Made by a program: the position numbers and the translations under genes. Of a stretch of 64,000 bases of DNA, positions 36,721 to 46,231 are shown piece by piece. The notes beneath the pieces are model-generated. The model was not told the DNA's origin. It saw only the letters and a list, made by a program, of their open reading frames with translations, and searched no databases. Source of the DNA: Namhaeicola sp039714555 (GTDB lineage Bacteria > Bacteroidota > Bacteroidia > Flavobacteriales > Flavobacteriaceae). The stretch lies in contig JBDLJB010000001.1 of assembly GCA_039714555.1 (NCBI GenBank), positions 62,001-126,000 of the forward strand, written 5' to 3'. Position 1 is the stretch's first letter. Every line of letters starts with the position of its first letter.

Positions 36721-37650
36721 TCATCTTTTTAAGAAACTAATGTTACGGTGTAGACCTGTAAATTTGGTACGCTTTACAGCCGATTTTTTAAAGATTCTAC
36801 TGAAGATTTTTTGATCTAATTCTTCCCATTGATTTTTATCCATTTTTAAAAGGTCGGGGTGAGGTAAAAATTGTGGTTCATTATGTGATATAGAAAATCG
36901 ATTCCACGGACAAACATCCTGACAAATATCACAGCCAAACATCCAATCCTCAAACTTTCCTCTCATAGAAGTAGGAATTTCATCTTTGAGTTCAATTGTA
37001 AAATATGATATGCATTTGCTGCCATTTAAAATACGATTGGGTAAAATGGCATCAGTAGGGCAAGCATCAATACATTTTGTACAAGTACCACAATGGTCAG
37101 TTTTGAATTCTTGATCATATTCAAGCTCAAGATCTAAAATGATTTCTGCTAAAAAATAAAAAGAGCCTTTGTTTTTATTTATTAAAAGAGAGTGTTTTCC
37201 TATCCAGCCTAAACCTGCCTTTTTTGCCCACGCTCTTTCCATAATCGGAGCTGAATCTGTAAAAACACGTGCATCAACTTTACCGATATTTTTATGAATA
37301 AAGCTCAATAACTCAAATAACTTCTTTTTAAGAATATGATGGTAATCTTCACCATAGGCATATTTTGAAATTTTATAAGTATCCAAAACCTGAATTTCTT
37401 CTGGAAAATAATTGTATTGTAAAGAAATTACAGATTTTGCTCCCGGTACTAATTTGGTTGGATCCAACCTTTTATCAAAATGATTCTCCATGTATTGCAT
37501 TTTTCCATGGTAACCATTTTTTAACCAATTCTCTAATCTAGGTGCTTCTTCTTCTAAAAATTCGGCTTTAGCAATTCCACATGAAGAAAAACCGAGGCGA
37601 GTTGCTTCGGTTTTGATAAGATAGGCATACTTTTGTTTGTTTGTCAGAAT
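36721..37650 (-). CDS. queG: Epoxyqueuosine reductase QueG (non-standard start)
   Basis: Last step of queuosine synthesis in tRNA: cobalamin- and [4Fe-4S]-dependent reduction of epoxyqueuosine. The two ferredoxin-like clusters are visible (CGTCTKCIDACPTDA and CDICQDVCPWNRF), as is the C-terminal KSAVKRTKFTGLHRN. The first ATG (37500) would remove about 50 conserved residues; the frame continues upstream through RLGFSSCGIAKAEFLEEEAPRLENWL to a TAG at 37651-37653 that is the stop of the gene before it. Between them is no ATG, GTG or TTG at the expected start. ATT at 37648-37650 or CTG at 37645-37647 gives the usual length of about 309 residues. I place the start at ATT. Confidence 0.85.
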   Translation of the reverse strand: MLTNKQKYAYLIKTEATRLGFSSCGIAKAEFLEEEAPRLENWLKNGYHGKMQYMENHFDKRLDPTKLVPGAKSVISLQYNYFPEEIQVLDTYKISKYAYGEDYHHILKKKLFELLSFIHKNIGKVDARVFTDSAPIMERAWAKKAGLGWIGKHSLLINKNKGSFYFLAEIILDLELEYDQEFKTDHCGTCTKCIDACPTDAILPNRILNGSKCISYFTIELKDEIPTSMRGKFEDWMFGCDICQDVCPWNRFSISHNEPQFLPHPDLLKMDKNQWEELDQKIFSRIFKKSAVKRTKFTGLHRNISFLKR

Positions 37651-37869
37651 CTATAATTTTTTTAAAAACCATTGAATTTTTGAGCAACTGTCACACACAT
37701 AACAGTGTGCTTTTTTATTGGCAAAATCAACATCAAATAAAGAAGCTAATCTTGTGTTAAGTTGTGATTCCTGATAAACAAATTTATCGTGGCCACAAAT
37801 ATTACACTTTAATTTTTTACCCTTAACAAAAACTTGTTCGGCCGGAATTTCTTTTGAAAATAATCCCAT
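37651..37869 (-). CDS. Small zinc-ribbon protein
   Basis: A 72-residue protein with two cysteine pairs: CNICGH near residue 21 and CYVCDSC near 57, a four-cysteine zinc ribbon typical of small proteins annotated as putative DNA-binding in Bacteroidota. No specific function is known. It lies 11 bases after ruvB on the same strand and its TAG stop abuts the queG reading frame in the same phase, so the three genes are probably one transcript. Confidence 0.75.
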   Translation of the reverse strand: MGLFSKEIPAEQVFVKGKKLKCNICGHDKFVYQESQLNTRLASLFDVDFANKKAHCYVCDSCSKIQWFLKKL

Positions 37870-37880
37870 ATTTGTATAAT

Positions 37881-38903
37881 TTAAAATAATTCCTCTTGAA
37901 AATCTCCTTTAGTTTTACCCAAATGTTTATAAGCCAATTCAGTTACTTCTCTTCCTCTTGGGGTTCGCATAATAAATCCTTCCTGAATTAAAAATGGCTC
38001 GTAAACTTCTTCTATAGTTTCAGCATTTTCGCCAACTGCAGTTGCCAAAGTTCCAATCCCTACAGGGCCACCTTTAAATTTCTCAATGATAGTAATCAAT
38101 ATTTTATTATCCATTTCATCCAAACCATGAGTATCAACCAATAATGCATTTAGGGCGAATTTGGCTATTTTTATTTCAATATTCCCATCACTTTTGATTT
38201 GCGCAAAATCTCTAACTCTTCTCAATAAAGCATTGGCAATACGAGGAGTACCTCTACTTCTTCCTGCAATTTCTATAGCAGCTTCCATATGAATAGGTAC
38301 ATTTAAAATTTGAGCACTTCGCTGAACAATATTGGTCAATAATTTAGTGTCGTAATAATTTAATCGGCTGCTAATTCCAAATCTGGCACGCATTGGTGCA
38401 GTGAGTAAACCCGATCGTGTAGTGGCCCCGATTAAAGTAAAAGGTTCAAGATTAATTTGTACTGTTCTTGCATTTGGCCCCGATTCAATCATGATATCAA
38501 TCTTATAGTCTTCCATTGCCGAGTAAAGATATTCTTCTATCACCGGACTTAATCTATGAATTTCATCAATAAATAGAACATCACGACTTCCTAAATTAGT
38601 TAGTAATCCTGCCAAATCACCCGGTTTGTCTAATACAGGTCCCGAAGTTACTTTAATATTGGTGTTTAATTCATTTGCTAATATATGGGCCAAAGTAGTT
38701 TTGCCTAACCCGGGAGGACCATGAAATAAAGTATGATCTAATGCTTCACCTCTTAAATTAGCTGCTTCAACAAATATCTTTAAATTTTCTAATGCTTGCT
38801 CTTGCCCTGTAAAATCATCAAATGTGATGGGGCGCAATTTTTTTTCAATATCAAATTCTTCTTTGCTGAGATTTTTATTTGTAGCATCTAAATTTTCATT
38901 CAT
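37881..38903 (-). CDS. ruvB: Holliday junction helicase RuvB
   Basis: AAA+ motor that drives branch migration with RuvA. The product has 340 residues. Walker A is GPPGLGKTT (about 63-71), Walker B is LFIDEIHRL, sensor 1 follows at GATTRSGLL, and the C-terminal winged helix ends with LIQEGFIMRTPRGREVTELAYKHLG. The start and KLRPITFDDFTGQEQ stretch match the family. First gene of the ruvB - zinc-ribbon - queG run. Confidence 0.97.
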   Translation of the reverse strand: MNENLDATNKNLSKEEFDIEKKLRPITFDDFTGQEQALENLKIFVEAANLRGEALDHTLFHGPPGLGKTTLAHILANELNTNIKVTSGPVLDKPGDLAGLLTNLGSRDVLFIDEIHRLSPVIEEYLYSAMEDYKIDIMIESGPNARTVQINLEPFTLIGATTRSGLLTAPMRARFGISSRLNYYDTKLLTNIVQRSAQILNVPIHMEAAIEIAGRSRGTPRIANALLRRVRDFAQIKSDGNIEIKIAKFALNALLVDTHGLDEMDNKILITIIEKFKGGPVGIGTLATAVGENAETIEEVYEPFLIQEGFIMRTPRGREVTELAYKHLGKTKGDFQEELF

Positions 38904-38934
38904 AAAAGCAAAGATAGATTAAATGGGTTAATTG

Positions 38935-39327
38935 TTATAAAATATCAATTTCAGTTTCTAATACAATTGCACCCGGGAAATCATTTTTAATATCAATCAA
39001 AGCCCTGTCGGCATCTAAACGATTCATAAAATTACCAGCTTGAACTTTCCAATCAGGTGAACTGAAAATTATTTTGACAGGTATATCAGGAAATAAACTA
39101 CTAAATTCATCCTCGGCTTCATATGCTTTTTTTTCAACTCCAAAAAATAACTGGATCTTATAACCATCCATTGTTTTTATAGATTTATTGAATGCTTTTT
39201 TCTTTGAGATAACTCTATCAATATCTGAAGTAGTTTTTACAGTTACCTTTCCTGAAGTTTGTTGTGCAAGACCTGAATAGGAAAAAAATAAATATAAGCT
39301 GATATATATAAATGGTGTAATTTTCAT
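38935..39327 (-). CDS. Small secreted SPOR-like protein
   Basis: A 130-residue protein with a signal peptide (MKITPFIYISLYLFFSYSGLAQQ). I start at the ATG at 39327, which opens the signal peptide; the frame extends 10 codons upstream. The C-terminal 80 residues (DGYKIQLFFGVEKKAYEAEDEF, VQAGNFMNRLDADRALIDIK) follow the SPOR pattern of repeated hydrophobic strands with VQAGNF, a fold that binds denuded peptidoglycan. It is likely periplasmic. Divergent from the act operon, with about 250 bases between them. Confidence 0.7.
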   Translation of the reverse strand: MKITPFIYISLYLFFSYSGLAQQTSGKVTVKTTSDIDRVISKKKAFNKSIKTMDGYKIQLFFGVEKKAYEAEDEFSSLFPDIPVKIIFSSPDWKVQAGNFMNRLDADRALIDIKNDFPGAIVLETEIDIL

Positions 39328-39423
39328 TTTTATTTTTTTTACAAATTTAAAAAACATTTTTTAGATTGATAACAGATTAGTTATTTAGAATAAATATAAA
39401 TTATATTGTAAATAAAAAAACAC

Positions 39424-39453
39424 TTTGTTGGTAATGAAGAAAATGTATTTTTG
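39424..39453 (+). promoter_or_regulatory. Promoter of the act operon
   Basis: TTTG at 39424-39427 and TATTTTTG at 39446-39453 are 18 bases apart and match the Bacteroidota -33 / -7 (TAnnTTTG) consensus fully. The predicted transcript starts near 39460, giving a leader of about 115 bases before actA. The best promoter match in the window. Confidence 0.6.
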
Positions 39454-39575
39454 TAGTCAATATATAATTATATGATATTTGTCATCAAATGAAGTATAGT
39501 TAAAAATTATTGTACATTAACTTGTTAATTGTACAAAAAGAATAAAATCAACTTATTTAACTCAAATGATTTGTA

Positions 39576-41072
39576 ATGCAAAGCAATACATTTAATAAAC
39601 TAATAACCGGCCTAACTTTCCTTTTTTTAATATCATTTAGCATATCAGCACAACAAGGAGATCCGGAAAACGGTAAAAAACTTTTCAATACTAATTGTGC
39701 CGCTTGTCATAAATTAGAAAAAAAATTAATAGGTCCACCTTTAAAGGGTATTAGTGAGAAAAGAGAAAATGCATGGTTGCAGGCATGGATTAAAGATAAT
39801 AATGCTTTAAGAGCAAGTGGAGATCAGGATGCAATTGACATATATAATGAGTATAATGGCATGCCCATGACTCCTTATCCTCAATTGAGTGAACAAGATA
39901 TCAATGATATCCTTGCTTATACTGATGATAAACCAACTGAAACTACAGCGTCAACTACCTCACAGGCAGCAACTGATCCGAAAGTTGCTTTGGGTAAAAA
40001 ATTATTCCAAACAAATTGTGTTGCATGTCATAAACTAGATAAAAAATTAATTGGGCCTCCTTTAAAAGGAATAAGTGAGAAGAGAGACAAAGAATGGCTT
40101 CATGCCTGGATAAAAGATAATAATGCATTAAGAGCAAGTGGAGATCAAGATGCAATTGACATTTTTAATGAGTATAATGGCATGCCAATGACTCCTTATC
40201 CACAATTAACAGAAGATGATATTGATGCCATTTTAGCTTATACAACAGTTGGTGATGTGAAACCTGTTGAAGCTGCAGCTACAGCCACTACACCTAATGT
40301 TGCTACACCAAAAAGTTCAAACAAGTGGATGAGCTATGTATTAGCGTTGGTAATATTGATATTGGCAATTTGGATTTTTGTACAAAGTAAAAATGGTTTC
40401 ATAAAGATCGTAACTACAATTTTTCTATTACTTTTAGGAACATACATCCTGTTTGACAACCTAATGGAAATAGGTATTGATCAAGGATATCAACCTATAC
40501 AGCCAATAGCATTTTCTCATACCATACATGCCGGTGATAATAAAATTGATTGTGAATATTGTCATTCATCTGCAAGAAACAGTAAAACTTCAGGAATTCC
40601 TTCAGTTAATGTTTGTATGAACTGTCATATAAGTATAACTGAGTATAACGGACCCGTTGCATCAGAATCTGAAAAAGCATTTTATGATGCTGAGATTAAC
40701 AAAATTTACGATGCAATAGGATGGGATCCTGAAAAATTAGCTTATATCGAAAATTATGAACAAAAACCAATTCAATGGAATAGGGTGCATAACCTACCTG
40801 ATTTTGTATATTATAATCATTCTCAACACGTGAATGTAGCTGGCTTAGAATGTCAAGAGTGCCATGGGCCTGTTGAAGAAATGGATGAAGTATATCAATA
40901 TTCTTCTCTAACAATGAACTGGTGTCTTGATTGTCATATTGAAACCAATGTTGATCTAAAAGGCAATGCTTATTATGCAAAAATTCATGACGAACTCGCT
41001 AAAAAATACGAATTAGTTGAAGTGACTATTGCAGATTTAGGAGGAAAAGAATGTGGTAAATGCCACTATTAA
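39576..41072 (+). CDS. actA: ActA: multiheme cytochrome c subunit of alternative complex III, duplicated N-terminal domain
   Basis: Electron-transfer subunit of the menaquinol-oxidising ACIII. The chain (498 residues) has a signal peptide (1-25), then two consecutive monoheme cytochrome c domains (33-117 with CAACH at 41, 140-224 with CVACH at 148), a membrane region (about 252-295), and the periplasmic multiheme part with CEYCH, CMNCH, CQECH, CLDCH and CGKCH. That makes seven CxxCH heme sites. ActA normally has the five-heme part; one N-terminal cytochrome c is a known addition, and here it is doubled. The copies differ at 13 of 85 aligned residues. First gene of actABCDEF. Confidence 0.92.
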   Translation: MQSNTFNKLITGLTFLFLISFSISAQQGDPENGKKLFNTNCAACHKLEKKLIGPPLKGISEKRENAWLQAWIKDNNALRASGDQDAIDIYNEYNGMPMTPYPQLSEQDINDILAYTDDKPTETTASTTSQAATDPKVALGKKLFQTNCVACHKLDKKLIGPPLKGISEKRDKEWLHAWIKDNNALRASGDQDAIDIFNEYNGMPMTPYPQLTEDDIDAILAYTTVGDVKPVEAAATATTPNVATPKSSNKWMSYVLALVILILAIWIFVQSKNGFIKIVTTIFLLLLGTYILFDNLMEIGIDQGYQPIQPIAFSHTIHAGDNKIDCEYCHSSARNSKTSGIPSVNVCMNCHISITEYNGPVASESEKAFYDAEINKIYDAIGWDPEKLAYIENYEQKPIQWNRVHNLPDFVYYNHSQHVNVAGLECQECHGPVEEMDEVYQYSSLTMNWCLDCHIETNVDLKGNAYYAKIHDELAKKYELVEVTIADLGGKECGKCHY

Positions 41073-41145
41073 GAAATTAGGAAAAAAGAATTAAAAGAAT
41101 AAAAATTGGAAGTTATTCCAATAAATTATAAAACAAAAAATAAAT

Positions 41146-44100
41146 ATGGCATCTAACAAGAAATACTGGAAAAGTGTTGAAGAGCTTAAAGAAAATAGCT
41201 CTATTGTTGAAAAGCTAAAACAAAAAGAATTTGTAGAAGAAATCCCAACTGATCAATTTTTAGGAGATAAAGATTCATTGGATTCAAGTGCTACAAGTAG
41301 AAGAGACTTTTTAAAATATGTTGGATTTTCTACCGCAGTAGCATCACTGGCAGCTTGTGAAGGTCCGGTAACAAAATCAATACCTTTTGTAATTAAACCA
41401 GATGATGTAACTCCTGGTATTGCTGATTATTTTGCTACGACTATTGCTGATGGTTATGATTTTGCTAATGTTTTGGTAAAAGTAAGAGAAGGTCGCCCTA
41501 TTAAAATTGAACCTAATAAGGAATCATCAAACGGTAGTGCTAATGCAAGAGTACAGGCTTCAGTGTTATCACTTTATGATAACAATCGATTAAAAGGTCC
41601 TAAAGCTAAAGGTGAATCAATTTCATGGAATAAATTTGATTCTGAAGTAGGCGCTAAATTAAATGAACTAAAAGAAAACGGAGAAAAAATAGTTTTTTTA
41701 ACCGGAACTTGTGCCAGCCCTTCAACAAAAAGCCTGGTAAATAAATTTTCAGAACAATACGGCAATGTTGACCATGTTGTTTATGATGCAATTTCAGAGA
41801 GTGCTGTTTTAGATGCAATGAAAGAGATGTATGGTAAAAGAGCGTTGCCTGATTATGATTTTGCTAAAGCAGATGTAATTGTTTCAGTGGGAGCAGATTT
41901 CTTAGGAGATTGGCAAGGTGGAGGATTTTCTGCAGGTTATGCAAAAGGGAGAGTTCCAAAAAATGGAAAAATGTCACATCATATTCAATTTGAATCGAAT
42001 ATGAGTTTAACGGGAGCTAATGCAGATAAGCGAGTGATGATTAAACCATCTGAACAAGTAAATGCATTAATAAAATTGTATCAAGCAATTGTAAGTGGAG
42101 TTGCGACTCGAGAAATGTCTCCGCTCAATACTGCTGTTCAAAATGCTGCAAAACAAATTAAAGCTGCTGGTGGAAATGCAGTTCTTGTTACAGGTATACA
42201 AGATAAAAATGCGCAATTATTAGCTTTACAAATTAATAAAGCAATTCAAAGTAAAGTTATTGATGTAGCAAATACTAGAAATATTCGCCATGGAGATGAT
42301 GTTAAAGTTGCGCAGTTAATTACTGATATGAAGGCAGGAAAAATAGGAGCTTTGATTACACACAATACAAATCCTGCTTATACTTTACCAAATGCAAAAG
42401 AATTTATCGAAGCATTGAAAAAAACAAAACTTAGTGTAAGTTTTGCGATGAATGATAATGAAACTGCAAGTGCTTCTGAGTATGTTGCAGCAATTCCACA
42501 TTATTTAGAATCTTGGAATGATGTATTGATAAAAAAAGGTCAGTATAGTTTAACACAACCAACGATTCATAAATTATCTGATACACGTCAGTTTCAGGAA
42601 ACTTTGTTAATATGGTTAGGTAGCGATGAAGCCTATTATGACTATTTAAAAGGAATGTGGAATAATAATGTTCTTGGAGGTAAATCTTGGAATAAAGCAT
42701 TGCATGACGGAACTTTTACTGTACCTGTTGCTAATGATGAAATCGTAACTAATGATATTGATATTAGTGCAGCAGGTTCTGCACTCTCAAAAATTAAAGG
42801 TAGTGATCTTGAGTTAACTGTTTATACAAAAGCAGGAATGGGTGATGGGCAACAAGCCAATAATCCATGGTTACAAGAATTACCAGACCCTATTACAAGA
42901 ACCACTTGGGATAACTATTTGTTAATTTCTAGAATTGATGCTGAAAGATTAGGATTAGAGAACCGAACAATTGATAATGGTGCATTGAACGGTGATGTAG
43001 TAAATGTTATAGCAAATGGGGTAACTATTGAAAATGTACCGGTTTATATTCAGCCAGGTCAAGCTCCTGGTTCAGTAGCATTAGCATTGGGATATGGACT
43101 AGAGGGATTACAAAAAGAAATGAGTATAGGTGTAAATGCTTATCCATTTGCTAATGGAATTTTTCAAAATGCAAGCATAGAGAAAGTCTCGGGCGAACAT
43201 AAATTTGCATGTGTTCAATTGCAACATACCATAATGGGTAGAGAAGGTGAGATCACTAAAGAAATGTCTTTGGCCGACTATGTTTCCAGACCTAAAGATT
43301 GGAGTACAGCTCCAAAATTTTCTTTAGATCATCAAGAAGTAACTCAAGATAAAGTTGATCTTTGGGAAAAATTTGATGATACTTTAGGGACTAAATTCAA
43401 TTTAGCTATTGATCTGGCAACTTGTACTGGTTGTGCGGCTTGTGTTGTTGCTTGTCATGCAGAAAATAATGTACCTGTTGTTGGAAAACATGAGATTAGA
43501 GTAGGTAGAGATATGCATTGGATGCGTATTGATCGTTATTACTCAAGTGATATGACCGTTGAAAGAGGTAAAGAAGAAGGTAGTTTTGGTACTGGTGAAT
43601 TCTTTAATGCACAAATACAACCTTCAGATGCACCGGATGTATCATTCCAACCTGTTATGTGTCAACATTGTAATCATGCTCCTTGCGAAACGGTTTGTCC
43701 GGTTGCAGCAACTTCTCATGGTACACAGGGTCAAAATCAAATGGCTTATAACCGTTGTGTAGGTACGCGTTATTGTGCTAATAACTGTCCTTATAGAGTT
43801 CGTAGATTTAATTGGTTCAAATATTTTGATAATAATGAATTCGATTTCAATATGAACAATGACTTAGGAAGAATGGTATTAAATCCAGATGTTGTGGTTA
43901 GATCACGGGGTGTAATGGAAAAATGTTCTATGTGTATTCAAATGACACAATTGACCATATTAAATGCTAAGAAAGAAGGTAGACCGGTAGCTGATGGAGA
44001 ATTCCAAACAGCTTGTTCAAATGCATGTCCTACAGATGCTATTGTATTTGGAGATGTGAATGATACTAAAAGTAAAGTATCCAAATTAGAAAAAGAAGAT

Positions 44101-44184
44101 AGAAGTTTCAAATTATTGGATTTTGTAGGTACAAAACCAAATGTTTTTTACCAATTAAAAGTAAAGAATATTAAAGAAGCTTAA
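41146..44184 (+). CDS. actB: ActB: molybdopterin-oxidoreductase-like iron-sulfur subunit of ACIII
   Basis: The largest ACIII subunit (1012 residues). A Tat-like signal (SRRDFLKYVGFSTAVASLAAC, from about residue 52) lies after an unusual 50-residue leader, as in other TAT-variant ActB proteins. Residues about 70-740 are the molybdopterin-oxidoreductase-like part, known in this family to lack the cofactor. The C-terminal part holds ferredoxin-like clusters: CTGCAACVVACH, CQHCNHAPCETVCP, CVGTRYCANNCPYRVRRFNW and CSMCIQ with ACSNACPTDA. It lies 73 bases after actA. Confidence 0.94.
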   Translation: MASNKKYWKSVEELKENSSIVEKLKQKEFVEEIPTDQFLGDKDSLDSSATSRRDFLKYVGFSTAVASLAACEGPVTKSIPFVIKPDDVTPGIADYFATTIADGYDFANVLVKVREGRPIKIEPNKESSNGSANARVQASVLSLYDNNRLKGPKAKGESISWNKFDSEVGAKLNELKENGEKIVFLTGTCASPSTKSLVNKFSEQYGNVDHVVYDAISESAVLDAMKEMYGKRALPDYDFAKADVIVSVGADFLGDWQGGGFSAGYAKGRVPKNGKMSHHIQFESNMSLTGANADKRVMIKPSEQVNALIKLYQAIVSGVATREMSPLNTAVQNAAKQIKAAGGNAVLVTGIQDKNAQLLALQINKAIQSKVIDVANTRNIRHGDDVKVAQLITDMKAGKIGALITHNTNPAYTLPNAKEFIEALKKTKLSVSFAMNDNETASASEYVAAIPHYLESWNDVLIKKGQYSLTQPTIHKLSDTRQFQETLLIWLGSDEAYYDYLKGMWNNNVLGGKSWNKALHDGTFTVPVANDEIVTNDIDISAAGSALSKIKGSDLELTVYTKAGMGDGQQANNPWLQELPDPITRTTWDNYLLISRIDAERLGLENRTIDNGALNGDVVNVIANGVTIENVPVYIQPGQAPGSVALALGYGLEGLQKEMSIGVNAYPFANGIFQNASIEKVSGEHKFACVQLQHTIMGREGEITKEMSLADYVSRPKDWSTAPKFSLDHQEVTQDKVDLWEKFDDTLGTKFNLAIDLATCTGCAACVVACHAENNVPVVGKHEIRVGRDMHWMRIDRYYSSDMTVERGKEEGSFGTGEFFNAQIQPSDAPDVSFQPVMCQHCNHAPCETVCPVAATSHGTQGQNQMAYNRCVGTRYCANNCPYRVRRFNWFKYFDNNEFDFNMNNDLGRMVLNPDVVVRSRGVMEKCSMCIQMTQLTILNAKKEGRPVADGEFQTACSNACPTDAIVFGDVNDTKSKVSKLEKEDRSFKLLDFVGTKPNVFYQLKVKNIKEA

Positions 44185-44238
44185 TTAATATTTTGCAATT
44201 TAAAAATAAAGAACAATTAATAAATTTTAAATAAAATT

Positions 44239-45627
44239 ATGTCTCATTACGAAGCGCCAATTAGAGAACCGTTAATTTTAGGAGATAAAAGTTATCATGA
44301 TATTTCAAATGATATTGCTGCACCTATTGAAGGAAAAGCCAACACTTGGTGGTGGGTTGTTTTTAGTATAGCCTTAGTAGCTTTTCTTTGGGGAGTGGGA
44401 GCAATTGCTTATACCATTGGAACAGGTATAGGTGTTTGGGGTTTGAACAATAAAATTAACTGGGCCTGGGATATTACCAATTTTGTTTGGTGGGTAGGTA
44501 TTGGTCATGCTGGTACTTTAATATCAGCAGTATTATTATTATTCCGTCAAAAATGGAGAATGGGTATCAACCGTTCTGCAGAAGCAATGACAATTTTTGC
44601 TGTAATTCAAGCTGCAATATTTCCGGTAATTCATATGGGACGTGTTTGGAATGCTTATTGGGTTATGCCAATTCCAAATCAATTTGGTTCTTTATGGACG
44701 AATTTTAATTCGCCATTATTATGGGATGTATTTGCAATTTCAACATACTTATCAGTTTCATTAGTGTTCTGGTACACAGGCTTGTTGCCTGATTTTGCAA
44801 TGATTAGAGACAGAGCTACAAAACCTTTTCAAAAGAAAATTTATAGTTTATTAAGTTTTGGTTGGAGTGGTACTGCCAAAGACTGGCAGCGTTTTGAAGA
44901 AGTATCATTAGTGTTGGCAGGTTTAGCTACACCTTTAGTATTATCTGTACACACAATTGTATCATTTGACTTTGCTACATCGGTAATACCCGGATGGCAC
45001 AGTACAGTATACCCTCCATATTTTGTTGCCGGAGCAGTATTTTCCGGATTTGCTATGGTACAAACCTTATTGATTATCATGCGAAAAGTTTCCAATCTTG
45101 AACATTATATTACTCGACTTCATATTGAAAATATGAACAAAGTAATATTGGTAACCGGTGGTATAGTTATGGTTGCTTATTTATCAGAATTCTTTGTAGG
45201 ATGGTATTCAGGGAGCTCTTATGAAGACTTTACTTATTTATCTATAGGTGCTGCAACAGGCCCTTATTGGTGGGCATTTTGGGCATTGATATTATGTAAT
45301 GGAGTATTCCCTCAATTGTTATGGATCAAAAAATTAAGAACAAACTTTACAGTATCCTTTATCATGTCAATAATCATTAATATTGGTATGTGGTTTGAAA
45401 GATTTGATATAATCGTAATAAATTTAAGTAGAGGTCATTTACCTTCTACTTGGACTCAATTTGAGCCTACATTTGTAGATATAGGTATATATATTGGTAC
45501 TATAGGATTTTTCTTTGTATTGTTTTTATTATATGCCAGAACTTTCCCTGTTGTAGCACAGGCTGAAGTAAAATCAATATTAAAATCATCTGGTGACGGA
45601 TATAAAAGAGCAAGAGATAATAAATAA
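44239..45627 (+). CDS. actC: ActC: NrfD-like quinol-binding membrane subunit of ACIII
   Basis: A 462-residue integral membrane protein with about ten helices, member of the NrfD/PsrC family, which carries the menaquinol site and is thought to couple quinol oxidation to proton movement. The opening REPLILGDKSYHDISNDI, then WWVGIGHAGTLISAVLLLFRQKWR and HTIVSFDFATSVIPGWHSTVYPPYFVAGAVFSG are hallmark stretches. Paralogous to ActF. 54 bases downstream of actB. Confidence 0.95.
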   Translation: MSHYEAPIREPLILGDKSYHDISNDIAAPIEGKANTWWWVVFSIALVAFLWGVGAIAYTIGTGIGVWGLNNKINWAWDITNFVWWVGIGHAGTLISAVLLLFRQKWRMGINRSAEAMTIFAVIQAAIFPVIHMGRVWNAYWVMPIPNQFGSLWTNFNSPLLWDVFAISTYLSVSLVFWYTGLLPDFAMIRDRATKPFQKKIYSLLSFGWSGTAKDWQRFEEVSLVLAGLATPLVLSVHTIVSFDFATSVIPGWHSTVYPPYFVAGAVFSGFAMVQTLLIIMRKVSNLEHYITRLHIENMNKVILVTGGIVMVAYLSEFFVGWYSGSSYEDFTYLSIGAATGPYWWAFWALILCNGVFPQLLWIKKLRTNFTVSFIMSIIINIGMWFERFDIIVINLSRGHLPSTWTQFEPTFVDIGIYIGTIGFFFVLFLLYARTFPVVAQAEVKSILKSSGDGYKRARDNK

Positions 45628-45666
45628 AAAAATACAATTTTTTATAATTGATAAAATAAAATAAAA

Positions 45667-46188
45667 ATGAGTAATAAAGTAATTCAAGCAATGTATGATG
45701 ATGACGATGTGCTTTTAAAAGCTGTGAAACAAACTCGTGAAGCTAATCATCAAATTGAAGAAGTATATACTCCTTTTCCTGTGCATGGTCTAGAAAAGGC
45801 CATGGGATTAAAAGGAACTCGTATTGCTATCACATCCTTTATATATGGTGTGATAGGTTTCAGTTTTTCTATTTGGATGTTAAATTATATGATGATTGTA
45901 GATTGGCCACAAAATATTGGGGGTAAACCAAGTTTTAGTTTTGCCGAAAATATGCCTGCTTTTGTACCCATTATGTTTGAGATGACAGTTTTTTTTGCTG
46001 CCCACTTAATGGTGATCACTTTTTATATGAGAAGTAAGATATGGCCATTTCAAACAGCTAGTAATCCTGACCCTAGAACGACAGATGATAAATTTGTAAT
46101 GGAAGTTTCTATGGATGACAATGAAGATCAACTTTCAGATTTTTTAAAACAAACTGGAGCAATTGAATTAAAAGTAACTGAAAAATAA
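45667..46188 (+). CDS. actD: ActD: DUF3341 membrane subunit of ACIII
   Basis: A 173-residue protein with two membrane helices (about 53-76 and 97-120). The first 50 residues hold the DUF3341 pattern AMYDDDDVLLKAVKQ, REANHQIEEVYTPFPVHGLEKAMGLKGTRI. In ACIII structures ActD packs against ActC. The position between actC and actE is invariant in this operon type. Confidence 0.93.
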   Translation: MSNKVIQAMYDDDDVLLKAVKQTREANHQIEEVYTPFPVHGLEKAMGLKGTRIAITSFIYGVIGFSFSIWMLNYMMIVDWPQNIGGKPSFSFAENMPAFVPIMFEMTVFFAAHLMVITFYMRSKIWPFQTASNPDPRTTDDKFVMEVSMDDNEDQLSDFLKQTGAIELKVTEK

Positions 46189-46231
46189 TAATATTAGTAT
46201 TTAAAAATTAGCTCAGCAATATATCAAAGCA

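Noticed and set aside
39672..40247. Possible CRISPR-like or satellite direct repeat
   Set aside because: The repeat is a protein-domain duplication in frame within actA, with only two units and a coding explanation.
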